A stretch of 64,000 bases of DNA, from positions 372,001 through 436,000 of the forward strand of contig JAQJVL010000258.1 in NCBI GenBank assembly GCA_035578905.1, given 5' to 3'. The stretch is from Stictocephala bisonia (taxonomy: Eukaryota; Arthropoda; Insecta; Hemiptera; Membracidae). A model generated the notes under the pieces. It searched no databases. It was not told the origin of the DNA and saw only the letters and a program-made list of their open reading frames with translations. A program made the position numbers and the translations under genes. This document shows, in pieces, positions 12,986-25,678 of this stretch. The number at the start of each line of letters is the position of its first letter. The stretch's first letter is position 1.

Positions 12986-14640
12986 TACACTATTTAGCCA
13001 TACGGGAGCACTTATTCAGCAGCTGATTAGACGAGTGACAAATGGGTGGTAATGTTTATGTCCACAGCCAGTTTTCATGTCCACAGCTGTACGTATCCTC
13101 TGCGTAGTTCTGAACGATCAACAAATCTGGTAGTTGGAATATCACGAATTTGTGATTTACCAGCTAAGGCAGCTACCACACAAAACTACTACAAAGTAAA
13201 GAGGATTCATTAATGACAAATATATCAACAAAAATATTAAAAATTGGAGGCACAAAATAATAAACCAAAAAAGGTAAGTTAGGCAATATACTTTGTAATT
13301 GTCAATTTATCATGTTGTATTTAATGCAAGGGTGCGTTTATTAGTTGCATAATATAAAATTAATAACCATGTGTTTTCGATAGATAGTAAGTTACACCAA
13401 CTTCTTTAATCATAATTAGATCATACAGGATGAACGTGAAGTAGTCTAAATTATGTGAAATTAACTGTAATTGATGTATATACGCTTAAAACATTCGGTT
13501 TATTAGTTATTGCTTAAAAGAGGTTTAAATTATTATTTTATAGTTATGATTGAAACTAAACAGTGTATTGGTGTTAAAATGAACAAACACAGGAAAAATA
13601 CGTATTATTAAGCAGACAATATTTTTTAAATCTTAATCCAATAAATATAGTGCAAATTGTATAAAGCCTTTTTTAACGAACGTATTTTCCAAATCAAACG
13701 GTGTTTTTCCTAAACCTGTATCTGTTATCGTTATTTAAATAAACGTAATTTTTTGAACTGACGTTGACTTTCGTCGTAAACTTTCGTTGACGTCCATTCT
13801 TAGGTTGACGACCAAACTGGAGACAACAACATGTGTTTTTACGTCCACCTAAATAGTCAAAACAATGATAAAAAATAAAATTTCCTGCAGCTAAAATTAC
13901 ATGGTCAAACCTCTTAGCTCCTACAATAAATTGAAATAAGGGGCTAAGGCGCTGGCTTGCCTCACCCCCTTAGCAACCAGGTGCACCCCCTTAGCAAGCA
14001 AACACGGAACTGCAGAACTACGTGGTCTGCTTCCCTTCTACATCTCTTGGATCGAAAGAAACATTAAGGAACACGTAACGTAACAAAATGTATATATCGT
14101 GTGTTTTTTTGCCAGCTACCATTTTTTAATTTTTTTGCTTAAAATTACGCAAAAGCTGAGTTTTATTTTTGGGAAAAAGTCCAAGAGTCATTACTCACAT
14201 ATTATTAATTGAAACGATTCCCGATGTGACAACTAATAAATATTGCCCTGTCGCTCACGTGGTTCGGAAGTCACGTAAAGCTGTTGGTCCCCAGTTTAAG
14301 TGTTAGAGAGGGCTTCTTAGCCCTAACTTCACCTGGTTAAATAAGACGATCTTTAACTTTTACATTGAAAGGTAAGTCACAGTATACTGTATGGTAATTA
14401 AATGTTAATGGTGACTTAATAAATAAATCATATGTTGAGAAGACGCTAACTAAGGAATGTAGGTCATGATGAAACTCAAAAGTGCTTAGCCAGAAAAACA
14501 CTAATATATATATTTAAAAAAAGTCTTTATTACTAAAGTAAACTTTATACCCAGTTTTAGATACATGTGCACTGGGTTTGTGCTTCTTAGTTGTTAGGCA
14601 TTGTCTGAATTAATACTATTTTGGATGCTTTTAATTTAAT
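12986..14640. other. Intergenic DNA between LINE tail and gene 3' end
   Basis: AT-rich. At 13960-14005 the motif CACCCCCTTAGCAA occurs twice. At about 14230-14345 there is a short relative (CACGTGGTTCGGA) of the dispersed repeat at 8.9 and 51.9 kb. No gene seen. Confidence 0.4.
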
Positions 14641-14646
14641 TTTATT
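14641..14646 (-). terminator. Poly(A) signal AATAAA for the 14694 stop
   Basis: AATAAA on the minus strand, 48 bases after the TAA at 14694-14696, supports 14694-16933 being a true last exon. Confidence 0.7.
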
Positions 14647-14693
14647 ATTAACAGTATAATGAATTGTTCCAACTTTCTAATTGTTTCCAATGG

Positions 14694-16933
14694 TTATTTA
14701 GTTTTATTTCTTCTAATTGCACGCATTTTCTCAACAGTTCTTTTTATTTTCTGATCGTGCCAGAGAGATTCAAGCGATGTTTGAAAAATTGGAAGTGTAT
14801 TCTTAAAGGTGGATTTCTTGTTTGTAGCTTTACTATTTTTTGTATTTTGTCTGGAAACATGCATATTTTTAAAATAATAACCCTTCCTTCGGTGTAAATA
14901 ACTTTTATGATACGCAACGTGTGCTTTAAGTTGGGATTGCCTGGATAAACCTTTATCAATGTTATGGTGATAATATGTTGTCGGTTCTAGCATGCGATGA
15001 GAAGACTCGGTTTTTTTAGTGGGTATTACAGTATTTTCAAAAGATAACGCTTTTTGAAGAGACAAATGTGTTTTTTGATTGTTTTTTTGGGACATGTACA
15101 AATTTGATATCAGACTGGGCTGTATTACTTTTTCTAGTCCACCATTATCTTCGTATTTTCTTGATTCCATGGAAGTTTGTTTTTGAGTAGTAATAAAATT
15201 TTCTTGGGCCGTGTCATACGTACTTGCATTGGCATTATCGTTTCTTGTTTCATCTGAAAACAACTGGGATTGAAAAGCCCAATCGTCTAGTTGCACATTT
15301 GGTGATTCCCTAGCTAATTTTTTTTGACTATTTAAATATTTACTACTTAATACTGGTATGTTTGATTTTTGTAACGTAACATTGGTGGTTTCAGAAGGAG
15401 TTTCTAAAACTCCAGTCGTTGATAACGCTTTTTCTTTAGCAGCAGTTGTCATCTCAGTCGTGAATGCTCCAACCTCTCTACTATTTGTTATCAGTAAAGG
15501 TATGACCGATGATTGTGGATGGTGGGTTAGTGATGTAAGATTTTCCCTTCGTATACTTTGATAACAACCTTGTAATACACGTTTTGAAAAACTTTCTAAA
15601 CTTGTATATTCTAACTTTCCATTTCTATTTAATTTATCCTGTGAGATTTGCAAAGTAGTTATTATGTCATCGTAAAAAGCACTTTCTGAAATGTCTTTAA
15701 CTCTTTTATTATTGTAATTATTTCGTCTAGATTGAAACACTGTCTCCAATGGAGCATTGATTTGAGATTTATTAGTACAGGGATTGAGATTTGTCGTATC
15801 CAGTGATGTAATAGACTCTTGTTTCGAGTGCTTATGACCGTTCAATAGTGTACTAGCTTGTTCCTGAACAAACAATGTTTTCTGTTGTAACTGAGAAACT
15901 GACCCTTGATTATCATGAATTTTATAAGCTGATCGATCTCCATTATTTACTTCACAGGATTTATGAGGTATATGTGTTTCTTTCATATAAGATAATCTAG
16001 CGTTATTTACACTATTGTCAACGTTTAGTCGCGTGATGTGAAAACCCGTGTCTGGCCTCCGGGCATGTACGTTCTCTGTCTTTGTAGGTATAACAAATGG
16101 TTGGTGGTTTGTGGAGTGATTATAAAATTCTTTAGAAGTGGATTCAAATGGGTTTGTGTTGTTTAGTTGTTGTTCCCAAGATGAGGTATTTTCATCTTGT
16201 TTACAAGAATCTTTGATTGAATTCTTATGCATTCCAACAGAGACTGAAGCTTCTAAAACTTTTTGTCCTGACTGTGCTTTAAATTTTTTCTGCAATGGAT
16301 TAACTTCTATCAAATTCGAAAGGAAGAAATAATCTTCTTCAAGCTTTCCGTGATTTTGGTTAGAAAATGGAATGGATAATTGGTTTTTACTTTTTACTGC
16401 CATGGTTAAAGGTTGATTTTCTGCAGATTCCTTGTAAGTGTTGAAGTTACCTTTGTCACATATACTAAGAGACTCGCTTTGTACATCCTTCAAATTCCTT
16501 TGAGATTTATATACATATTCTAAACTTTTACTTGGAGTATCTGACTCGTACTGATTGCTTCTGTCTAAAAACGCTATGTCAAAATTGTCATACCAAGATC
16601 TCCTCTGTCCAACATGATAGGTATGAAAAGCCTTTTCATCTCTTTGATTAGCTAAGATTTGTTGAGTATCTTCTGAATAAAGCTTTTCTGAAACCACACA
16701 ATTTGCCTCTGCTGCATAGCGAATATCCAATTGAGCCCTACAAAAACATCCTCTGCATTTGGTGTCTGGAGATATATCATAAGGTGGTTTGTAAATCATT
16801 TCTACTTCTGAATACCTTTTAGTAGATTTGATGTCCTTATGACTTTGAAATTTCTCTTGAATACTTCCATCGTTATCATGGTTGATTATGCTTATCTGTC
16901 CTCTTGTTCCTTTCAAGTTAAACGCAGAGGTAG
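14694..16933 (-). CDS. Large last exon of an unidentified Ser/Asn/Gln/Lys-rich protein
   Basis: A TGTTTTCTAG acceptor puts the exon start at 16933. It opens with two bases completing a codon, followed by 745 codons and TAA. The start exon must be upstream: the first residues (TSAFNLKGTRG) precede any ATG and the frame continues from the exon at 18349-18765. The sequence is low in hydrophobic residues, rich in Ser, Asn, Gln, Lys and Thr, and looks disordered. Near residue 55 there is a small cysteine cluster (KCRGCFCRAQLD). The C-terminus is basic (MRAIRRNKTK). I recognise no domain. The frame stays open for 2.2 kb in AT-rich DNA, which itself argues for selection. It is the third of three possible 3' ends of the locus that may start at 62.2 kb. 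Confidence 0.85.
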
Positions 16934-17586
16934 CTAGAAAACAGAATTTTTGTTATTTTTGAAAATATTTTTCTAGCTTGTTTCAATATATACAGAACAC
17001 GCGTATAGAACATTTTAAAACTGTTGATATGCTATGTGTAAATAATCAACAATTTAGATACTTAATTTGGAATAACCGAGATTTCTTTAACATATTAGAC
17101 TCCTCAGTGACTTGTTTATTAACGGTTCATAATTAACATACAATTTTAATCTCATCAATATTTTGTCCATCTTACAAATTTTGTAGTAATATTTTAACAA
17201 ATTTTAACCCTAGTGGCTTTATCTTTACTGAATCATTAAGGGGTTTTAAAATGTGCTGTTGAACACTTATGAACCGAAAATGGTGTCCAGTTAAAAATAT
17301 TAAGATTTTTCTACCGTTGTTAACCCTTGAAAATGTACGGTATATTCGTTTGAGAAACCATTTCTCGGTTAATGATGTTAACAAACTTATTAATTGCTGT
17401 AGTATAGAGAGTGATCGTAAAATAATAACTAAGGACTTATATGTTAATTTGTTCATATAAGGTATTGTAATTTAACAATAATTCCGTGATTGAACAATAA
17501 CGCAGAAATGAAAACCATAAAATAATAATGGTAAAATTATAGTTAAAATATCAATAAGAATAGTTTTATTACTTAGAGAATGTGAA
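16934..17586. other. Intron sequence next to the last exon
   Basis: Lies between the acceptor at 16934 and the tandem array at 17587. AT-rich; open frames at 17172-17456 (minus) and 17269-17460 (plus) overlap each other and have no splice logic. Confidence 0.5.
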
Positions 17587-18188
17587 TTGCCTCACGGTAG
17601 TTCTCAATCATATGTAAAAAATACAACTTCTTGCAAACTAAAACAGTTAAACAATATTGTGTTAATCATTAATTGCTTCACGGTAGTTCTCAATCATATG
17701 TAAAAAATACAACTTCTTGCAAACTAAAACAGTTAAACAATATTGTGTTAATCATTAATTGCTTCACGGTAGTTCTCAATCATATGTAAAAAATACAACT
17801 TCTTGCAAACTAAAACAGTTAAACAATATTGTGTTAATCATTAATTGCTTCACGGTAGTTCTCAATCATATGTAAAAAATACAACTTCTTGCAAACTAAA
17901 ACAGTTAAACAATATTGTGTTAATCATTAATTGCTTCACGGTAGTTCTCAATCATATGTAAAAAATACAACTTCTTGCAAACTAAAACAGTTAAACAATA
18001 TTGTGTTATTCATTATTTGCTTCACGGTAGTTCTCAATCATATGTAAAAAATACAACTTCTTGCAAACTAAAACAGTTAAACAATATTGTGTTAATCATT
18101 AATTGCTTCACGGTAGTTCTCAATCATATGTAAAAAATACAACTTCTTGCAAACTAAAACAGTTAAACAATATTGTGTTAATCATTAA
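17587..18188. repeat. Seven-copy 86-bp tandem repeat inside an intron
   Basis: Unit begins TTGCTTCACGGTAGTTCTCA and repeats every 86 bp seven times (602 bp). Copies are nearly identical: one C for T in the first copy and TTATTCATTATT in the fifth junction are the visible differences. That homogeneity implies recent expansion or ongoing conversion. It lies wholly inside the intron between 18349 and 16933. Confidence 0.95.
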
Positions 18189-18348
18189 TTTTATACAATT
18201 TTTAAAACAATAACCAACATATTTTTGTTAGTAAATATTTTACTTATAAAGTTAGTTTGGTAGAACATGACTATATATATATAAATAAGTATATGCAGTA
18301 ATTACTTTACTACACGTATTTATTTGAACTAAGATATGTATTGTTTAC

Positions 18349-18765
18349 CGTTTTTGTTTGTTGTTTTTAAATCCTCAAACGGGATTTCTTTATTTTTTAT
18401 ATTTTCATTGTAATCATATCCATATTTGGTCACTAAAGATTTTGCTTTATTTTTCAAATTGTCGAAGTCTTCCAGTTTCCATCCATGGTCTATGATGAGT
18501 TTATTGACCAGGCTATCATATATGTTAGTATCATTAGATCGGCTAATCTCATGTCTGGTGAGATTTCCATGTTGAGAAAACTCTTGTGATGGTCGAATGT
18601 ACCATTGAAGATCCTTCGGAAATTCAGAGTGGGTGAGGGCTTGATGAGTTACATTGGTAACGCTCTGGTGTTCTGAATGATTAGTGATTAAAGGCTGTAA
18701 GTAAAACTTCGGCACATAGGTGTTTAGATCTCCGAAATCTGTATATAAAATATCACCCATCACAC
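18349..18765 (-). CDS. Internal exon of the 14.7-62 kb minus-strand locus
   Basis: Acceptor AATTCTTTTTAG precedes 18765 and donor CG|GTAAAC follows 18349. The exon is 417 bp: two bases, 138 codons and one base, so phase 1 on both sides. It reads VMGDILYTDFGDLNTYVPKF... and continues with His/Ser/Asn-rich sequence, a segment DLQWYIRPSQEFS, and a better-structured tail (LVNKLIIDHGWKLEDFDNL). The split codon joins exactly to 16933. I recognise no family. The in-frame TAG at 18329 lies beyond the donor and is intronic. Confidence 0.8.
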
Positions 18766-21700
18766 CTAAAAAGAATTTCAATTTATTAACATAAGGTTTA
18801 AATATGCATTGTAGTCACAGATCTTGAAATTGCAGCTCTTGTATACATACATAATGATATTATCATGTGCAATTGTGTGTATTGATAAGATTAAATAACA
18901 TCGTTATTTATCCATAATCATGCATAAACATGTTTTATTAATTGAATATTCTAAATATATTGAAACTATTAAGAACATTATTTGGCAAATGAACCTCTAA
19001 TGACGACTTCTCATTATAGGCCCTTCAACATATGCCTGTCATCAGAGATAAGATAACTCTTATAAATTAGCATAACACGCATTTGTACTCATAAGTATTT
19101 ATATACAATTAAAAATGATTTATTTTTCATTTAATATCAAATTAATATTAATTAACAACTTAATATGTGTCAATGTTTAATATATAACGCTACACTCATA
19201 AGAAAGGTGTCTATATAAAGCAAAATAAATATATATTATTGTTCTTTACTATAAAAAAAAAACCCACTAGGTGTACTATTTTTATCATATACTGTCATCT
19301 TATGCAATTGAAACCCCTCCTTCAGTGCCGTGTTGAAGTTTTTGTACATGAAATAAATATGTATATTTTGCTATGACGGTTATACATACATAACGTTGTA
19401 TACTTACATTTATAAATTTACACTAATATCACTGAAGTCTCAGCTAGTTTATTTGAAAGATTACATTTTTATATACCAGGTATGGTTGAAGTACCTTCCA
19501 ATAGCTACAATGATTCAAATAATCACTTATTTTGCATAACAAGTTTAAAATGATAATGTAAAACGATTTTTGATCTAAAGTTGTCTAAAGTTTATAGCTG
19601 TTCTTACAAAATAACTTGCTCACAGTTATCGGTTATCTCTGACATTAGGATTTGTTGATAAGAAGGGTCAATATACTTGACGACCAATTATTTTTACTTA
19701 TATAGGGTAAAACATGATTTATACATCAAAGTAAAATAGTAATCTAATTTCTCGTGTTTATCACGAGTGTAAGCTTGATCACCACTAAGTTATATTCGAT
19801 GTCAACATTTTTTAATATGTACGGGTATCAAGAGAATTGCCTGATCATATATGGTATTAATGCATCTCCGGAAACCTGATACAATTTGTAAATATAAAAG
19901 AATACAATTTTGTTCAATTTCTTAAAAATTGTTAAGGTCCCTATTTTCTAATAATAAAGAAAATATAGTGATTGTAGCTGACTATAATGCTGCATGCCAC
20001 TGGACCTCGACACGAATGGAAAACTTCCCAGAATGTCACTCAAGGCACATGGTGCAGAGTTTATGAGTGAAGATTTAAGCTATAGTTTGGATGTTGTTTG
20101 AGCTGCCACTGGTGAACACATAAGTTAGTAATGTAATAGCATGAAGTTTGGTATTTTACAAGTATTGAGTAACAGATAAAATATTTGCATTGTGATGTCA
20201 TCGGTTGAAGAATATTTTTCAATCAGGCCATTCTACTTCTTTACACATTTTATAGAGTTTGTCCAGGTAGCAGGTAGGTTCAGCGTGTTTTAAGTAACCA
20301 ATTTTTTGAAACTATTGAAGGCTAAAAACAAGACTGAAAATTAATATGATACAACTGTATTAAATAACAATATTTCTGTCTATTCTATATAAAGCCAACT
20401 GCAATTAATATTTTTTTCTTTAGATTATTGTAAAACATTTGTGACAGTTAATTGCAAAATTTATTCTATCAAAATTATATACTTGGTGATAGTAGTTGTA
20501 TGTTTAGATCTTAAAAAGTGACATTTTAGAGATATGAATAACATTATTAAGGTAGAGTGAACTAAAAGTCAACAAATTCTAATAAATATTGAAGTATCTA
20601 AAGGGTATATTATCGAACCACTATTAGTTTTACTATGTGTAAATTATTTATAAGTTTATCATGAAGAACGTGTTGCGCACGCCACACAATAAAAGCATAA
20701 CATTGTCAGTAGTAGCTGAAACGTGTAAAATAAACTTGATTTATTCATGTTTATAATTGAATAAAATTATACTCTATACGAAAAAAAATTATCTTATAAC
20801 TTTTTGCAATCACAAAAGTTAAATTCCTTTTAATGTAATTAGAAACGTGAACGCTGGTCAGTTAGAAAGAGTCACAAGCACTAAATATCCGAAATAACAG
20901 ACGAATGTGAGCCAATAGAATTTACAATAATGTTGTAAAAAACTTAAATATCTTCAATGTGTATTCTAGAGACTACAACAAACAATACCATATATGAAAT
21001 TAATACAAATATATACTACTGTCTTTTCCAAAGTATTGCAGTTTATGGTATGATTGTTTGGGGTCTTTATGATATATCTCACAAACTATAAATTACACAG
21101 AAAAATGAAATATACAAACTTATTACAATGAATTAAATATTAACGAACTATAATTAAATATTAAAGAAGAATTGTATTAAAATCCATTATTTTTAATGAT
21201 GAAGATTAAAAAAAATTACCTACAATTAATATTATATTATGAAAGGTTCCAGCTACCTTTATAGCTATTATAAATTATATAAAAATAAAATTACCTTTGT
21301 CAACAGTTTTTTTATTTATATTTTTATATAATCTTAAAACAGTTTATGAGCTAAATAAACAGTTTTTGAATATTATAAATTGGTCAACGAACGAATAAAT
21401 ATGATGCTGTACAGTTTTCAACATGCTACAGATAAAATGAAAACCTCAACATTTTTATTTTACGACTGGAAAAAGGAGTTTAAAGAACGAATTAAACATT
21501 TCAAAATTGTCAAAATGAAATAAACATTTCAAGATTTTTTTATCTTATTTCCTGTTTATTGCATATATTTTATTTATTATTTTTATATAAGTATTTTCAA
21601 TTTTTATTTACAAATAACATTGATCCAACTTATTTAAGGGTTTTTAATACCTTTATAGGCTAGTTTTTAAATTAAATATTAAGATTAATTTCTGAAGAAA

Positions 21701-23981
21701 AATACTTAAATTATTCAAAGTAAGACGAAGTTACATATCTTAATTAGGTTCTTAGGCAACTTAATTAGGTTCTTAGGCAACTTAATTGATCAATTTTGCA
21801 GAGAAAAATCATTAACTTCTGTATCCAAAGAAAAATCAATACGATAATGGTTGGTTTTTTGGTATTAATGACCAGTGGTAACAATCAAATCAAAAAGCCA
21901 TGAAGAAAGACAACTAATGTAAAACGATTGGCCAAATATGACACTACAAACAGGCTAGATAAGTACTAATTTTTCCGAATAATTTCTGTCATAAAACATT
22001 ACCTGGCATAGAGAAACCTATTCCCATGGTTAATATAGTATAGATACATTTCACCTAGTCCAGCACAATTAATTTGTGGGTTTTTATAAAGCTGACTGGT
22101 ATTTATTGACTCATTACGAATTCTTATCATTAATTCATAAAGCAAACTTCTTGAGTAGCAGAGTCTATTAGTTAAAATAGCTGATTTTGCTGAAAACTCT
22201 GTTTTAATTCTGGTTTGGTGATTAGTTTAGTAAGCAATAATTTACGTTCATGTTGAAATTATTAATAAAATCAACAAACTTAAAAACATAATATTTTAAG
22301 GGGTTTTAACTATTTTTTATTAATGAAAACAAATGATTAGGCTTTACTAATAGTATAATATTCGTTAAGAAATATATGGACTGCCACCCTTACCTGTATA
22401 CATAGGTTAGATCAATGGAAACTAAATTATAAGTTTACAATAAAACTATCAATAGAAATATGTAGGACCAATAAAAAATTGAATCGAATATAAAAAAGTA
22501 TAACATTTGTATTGTAAATAAAAATAATAGGAACATAATATGTACAGTGCAAGCATGTTTCAACACTCTTATAGATATAAACTACTAGTGTACATCAATC
22601 AGTGAAGGAAAGTGCATGTGCACAATTCATGCAGGGTATACTTGCTCATCCTAGAGTCCAGCGCTTCGAGGGCGATTCACAATTGTTCATATCATATCTT
22701 TTAGTACATTTGACATTTGTATCACCACTGGAAAAATAAAAACAGCATTAATATTATTTTAGTGAATATCCATCAACAAGAGCTTATCTTCATTAAGCTA
22801 AATATGTTTAAAAATGTTTAAGTCTTTAAATGGAAGTCAGGTGTCATATTCTAAAGACCGTGGAAACTTGGGACCAGTTTATACAAAGAATTTAATGTGT
22901 GCCATATAAGCTTTTTGTTAATAATAATAATGATATTATATATTGTAGTTATATTTCCTTATAGAAACAGTCAATGTACATAGTCAGTATTAGTATTTGT
23001 TTAGTTCACAATTAAATATTTATTTTAAGAGGATTAGCTTGGTTTTACATAGGTTACTACGCGTTTTTTAACCGTCTTATTTTGCACTATGAATATTTAA
23101 TAAACTGTTCGAAAAATAAACCAATCATTGTTTGAAAGCTATTTTAAATTGCCTTAATGAAGCCTCTTTAACTTTTAGGACATTACCATTGAGTTATAGT
23201 TTAGAAAATTAACACAACTTTATGACAGGTACGACAATCTCCTTTCTCCCCTACTAGCGTAACCTATATATAAATGAAAGGAGTGTCAGTGTAAATCGAA
23301 CCCATGCCAGTATAAAACATCAAAAATACATACTTATAGACTAAATTAACTTAACTTCTTCTGCAACTCGTGTCTACATGGAAACACGAACGTAAATGGT
23401 GAGCTTACGGTGATAACTTATACGGTTTAATTTACCCTGAGATATATACATTTATTTAAATGTAGGTTTAATAATTGGTAATAGAATTAAACTAATAAAC
23501 AACGCCTGTAAATTAACGAATTTTTTTTATACTTTTCAAACCATTGAGTTCCGTTTTTAGCACTTTAATTCCTTGGAAAACTAAAAAAATTAACAATCAT
23601 GCTATCATATTATTAAAGCAACTTATCTCATAATATACATAAAAACGGTTTATTAATAAAATACAATGCCAAAACGTTATTTAAAATTAATATACAAATT
23701 AATAATTATCTCACTTGGAAAAAATTAAAAACTACTCGATTTTTGATTATATTATTTGATCTACTCAATATATTGATAAATTGGCAATATTTTCAAATTA
23801 TCTTCATTATTTATAGCTTTATTGGCACTAAAGTATCGGACAAGTAATTATTAGGTGCTTTAGTATCCACCATATCATTGTAAATTATGCTACAAAATTA
23901 ATTCAATCCGGAATAACAAGTTGCCACTGACAAATATTACTCCAAACACAAACTTTCCCCCACTGTGCTTTCTGCTTGATG
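18766..23981. other. Long intron, AT-rich
   Basis: About 6 kb separates the exons at 18765 and 24840, mostly very AT-rich DNA. A 21-bp direct duplication (CTTAATTAGGTTCTTAGGCAA type) lies near 21740-21780. Strong-looking donors near 22005 and 22393 (minus) do not bound exons of compatible phase. Nothing else supported. Confidence 0.5.
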
Positions 23982-24812
23982 TACAGGGTGTCCGGTAGTA
24001 GCCATCTGAACATCATTCCTTGGGTTAAAATAAACAAAAAATGTCAGATGTAAAAATCCTCTCGAATCGTTATCTGTCTGTTTGTGGTTCTTTCAAAAAG
24101 CGTAATATCTCTGAAGTTACTTGAAACAAAACCATGAAAATTGGCATGACTGTTGATCTTTATAGTGTTCATATACAACTGAAATATAATTTCTGTACAG
24201 TAATCTGTTTCAAATTGGCGGCTATTTAAAATATTTAAAGCTAAAAATCTTAATAATCTTAAATTTTAGTAAAAACCTATATGTTACAAAATTGATGCGT
24301 AATTTACCTTTACAAACAATGCTCTATAAGTTTTAATATTGAACAGCTATTGATTAAGAAATTGAAATATTTATCTGATAATAATGGAACTTTACGGCCA
24401 AACAATCTTATTTGATAACATTTTCAATTTCAATAACTGTTCAATTTTAAAACGTTTTTTACTATTATTTGTAAAAATAAATTCTTTAACTTTTTTACAA
24501 CTTATAAGTTTTTACAAAAATATTAAGTTGTTAAGATATTTAGCTTTGAATGTTTAAAATGGCCGCCAATTTGAAATGGATAACTGAACATTAATGACAT
24601 TTAAATGGTATATGAGCAATATAAAGATCATAAGTCATGCTATTTTTCATGGTTTTATCTCAAATAACTTCAGGAATGTTAAGATGTTTGTAAAAATCAC
24701 ATTCCGACAGACAAATAACGGTGCGAGATTTGTACACTTGACATTTTTTGTTTGTTTTAACTCAAGGAATTACCTCCAGAAGCATGGTTGGATACTTATG
24801 GGACACCCTGTA
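23982..24812. mobile_element. Full-length fold-back MITE with TA target duplication
   Basis: Ends are TA-CAGGGTGTCC and GGACACCCTG-TA. The two halves are inverted copies of each other for roughly 380-400 bp each. For example, CCATGAAAATTGGCATGAC near 24135 faces GTCATGCTATTTTTCATGG near 24636, and CAAATTGGCGGC near 24211 faces GCCGCCAATTTG near 24562. TA duplications and CAGGGTGTCC termini suggest a Tc1/mariner-mobilised element. It sits 27 bp from the exon donor at 24840, so the pre-mRNA would contain a long hairpin. Frames at 24594-24979 are not genes. Confidence 0.85.
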
Positions 24813-24839
24813 TACACAAACTCTTTATTAGCCACTTAC

Positions 24840-24959
24840 TGTCTCTGTTTCCGTCCTTAGAAAGTCCCAGTCCTAAATCTGGAATCGGGCCCATGTTGGG
24901 GTTTTTCAGAAATGATGGCACTTTGGTTTTCCAGTCGGATCCGATTTTCTTTTCAAGTT
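24840..24959 (-). CDS. Internal exon (120 bp) of the minus-strand locus
   Basis: Acceptor TTCATTATTTTAG precedes 24959 and donor GACA|GTAAGTGG follows 24840. It holds two bases, 39 codons and one base, phase 1 on both sides. It reads LEKKIGSDWKTKVPSFLKNP, then NMGPIPDLGLGLSKDGNRD, which is clearly protein-like and open only in this frame. Split codons connect it to the exons at 25235 and 18765. Function unknown. Confidence 0.8.
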
Positions 24960-25234
24960 CTAAAATAATGAAAAAATAAAAGAAATAAAAATAATAAAAT
25001 ACATATTATAAATCGTTATTAGTGAAAGGGATTTATGTTATTTTAATTTTATAAGTTAAAGATCTGGTTTAAAACATTTCCTCGATTATGACAAATTGAT
25101 ATGGCTTTATTAATGAAGGAATACACAAGTAAATCAATGTACTAAGTTAAAACATCTAAAAAATAATAACTTGAATAGAGAAATATCTGAACACAGCCAA
25201 TAACAGCATAAAATGGAAGAGATAGTCTACTTAC

Positions 25235-25285
25235 TACCACAGTTGAACGTTTTACCAATTTTTTTACCACTATTAAGTAAATCAG
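25235..25285 (-). CDS. Small internal exon (51 bp) of the minus-strand locus
   Basis: Acceptor TTTTTCAGCAAACAG precedes 25285; the nearer AG is used because the first AG would put a stop in frame. A strong donor GGTA|GTAAGT follows 25235. It encodes DLLNSGKKIGKTFNCG with split codons on both sides, phase 1 in and out. The joined reading NCG-K-LEKKIGSDW into the next exon is smooth. Exact ends carry some doubt because TG|GTAGTA is an alternative donor in the same phase. Confidence 0.65.
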
Positions 25286-25678
25286 CTGTTTGCTGAAAAA
25301 TTAATAAAAATTAGTTTTGTTACTGCTAATTAATTATCTCTTTATTTTTAAAGTGTAATTTTAGTGCTAAGAAAGTTTTTCTGATTAAGCTTAATATTTG
25401 GTATATTTCTAGATATTTGTACTCAAATTTTATATTAGAGTAAGTAAAGAAATATCACATAATCAAGAATTCTATGTTTTTAAACATTCAAATTCTCAAA
25501 TCTAACCTTGGATACAATATATATACGGTCACTTAAGGTTTTTATGAATCTCCGATCACCTTGGCCTGCCTTACTATTGGAAATAGGTCATTCAACCTAT
25601 GACAGTGAGAAGTAAAGTACGCATTCACTTCTGATTGAAAGCGTAGCACTTCTCCCTTTTTAAACTTGCAATAAAATT

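Noticed and set aside
15358..16332. Plus-strand frames inside 14694-16933
   Set aside because: Antisense shadows of the large last exon.
17587..18188. CRISPR-like regular spacing
   Set aside because: Units are contiguous tandem copies with no unique spacers, in a eukaryotic context.
22012..22075. Open minus-strand stretch before a good donor near 22011 (YLYYINHGNRFLYA)
   Set aside because: Its in and out phases are 2, which does not fit the phase-1 chain; no continuation found.
22394..22421. 28-bp possible microexon (minus) with ACAG|GTAAGG donor
   Set aside because: Length breaks the reading frame of the neighbouring exons.
24594..24979. Plus-strand frames of 88 and 63 codons
   Set aside because: They cover one arm of the fold-back MITE and the antisense of a real exon.
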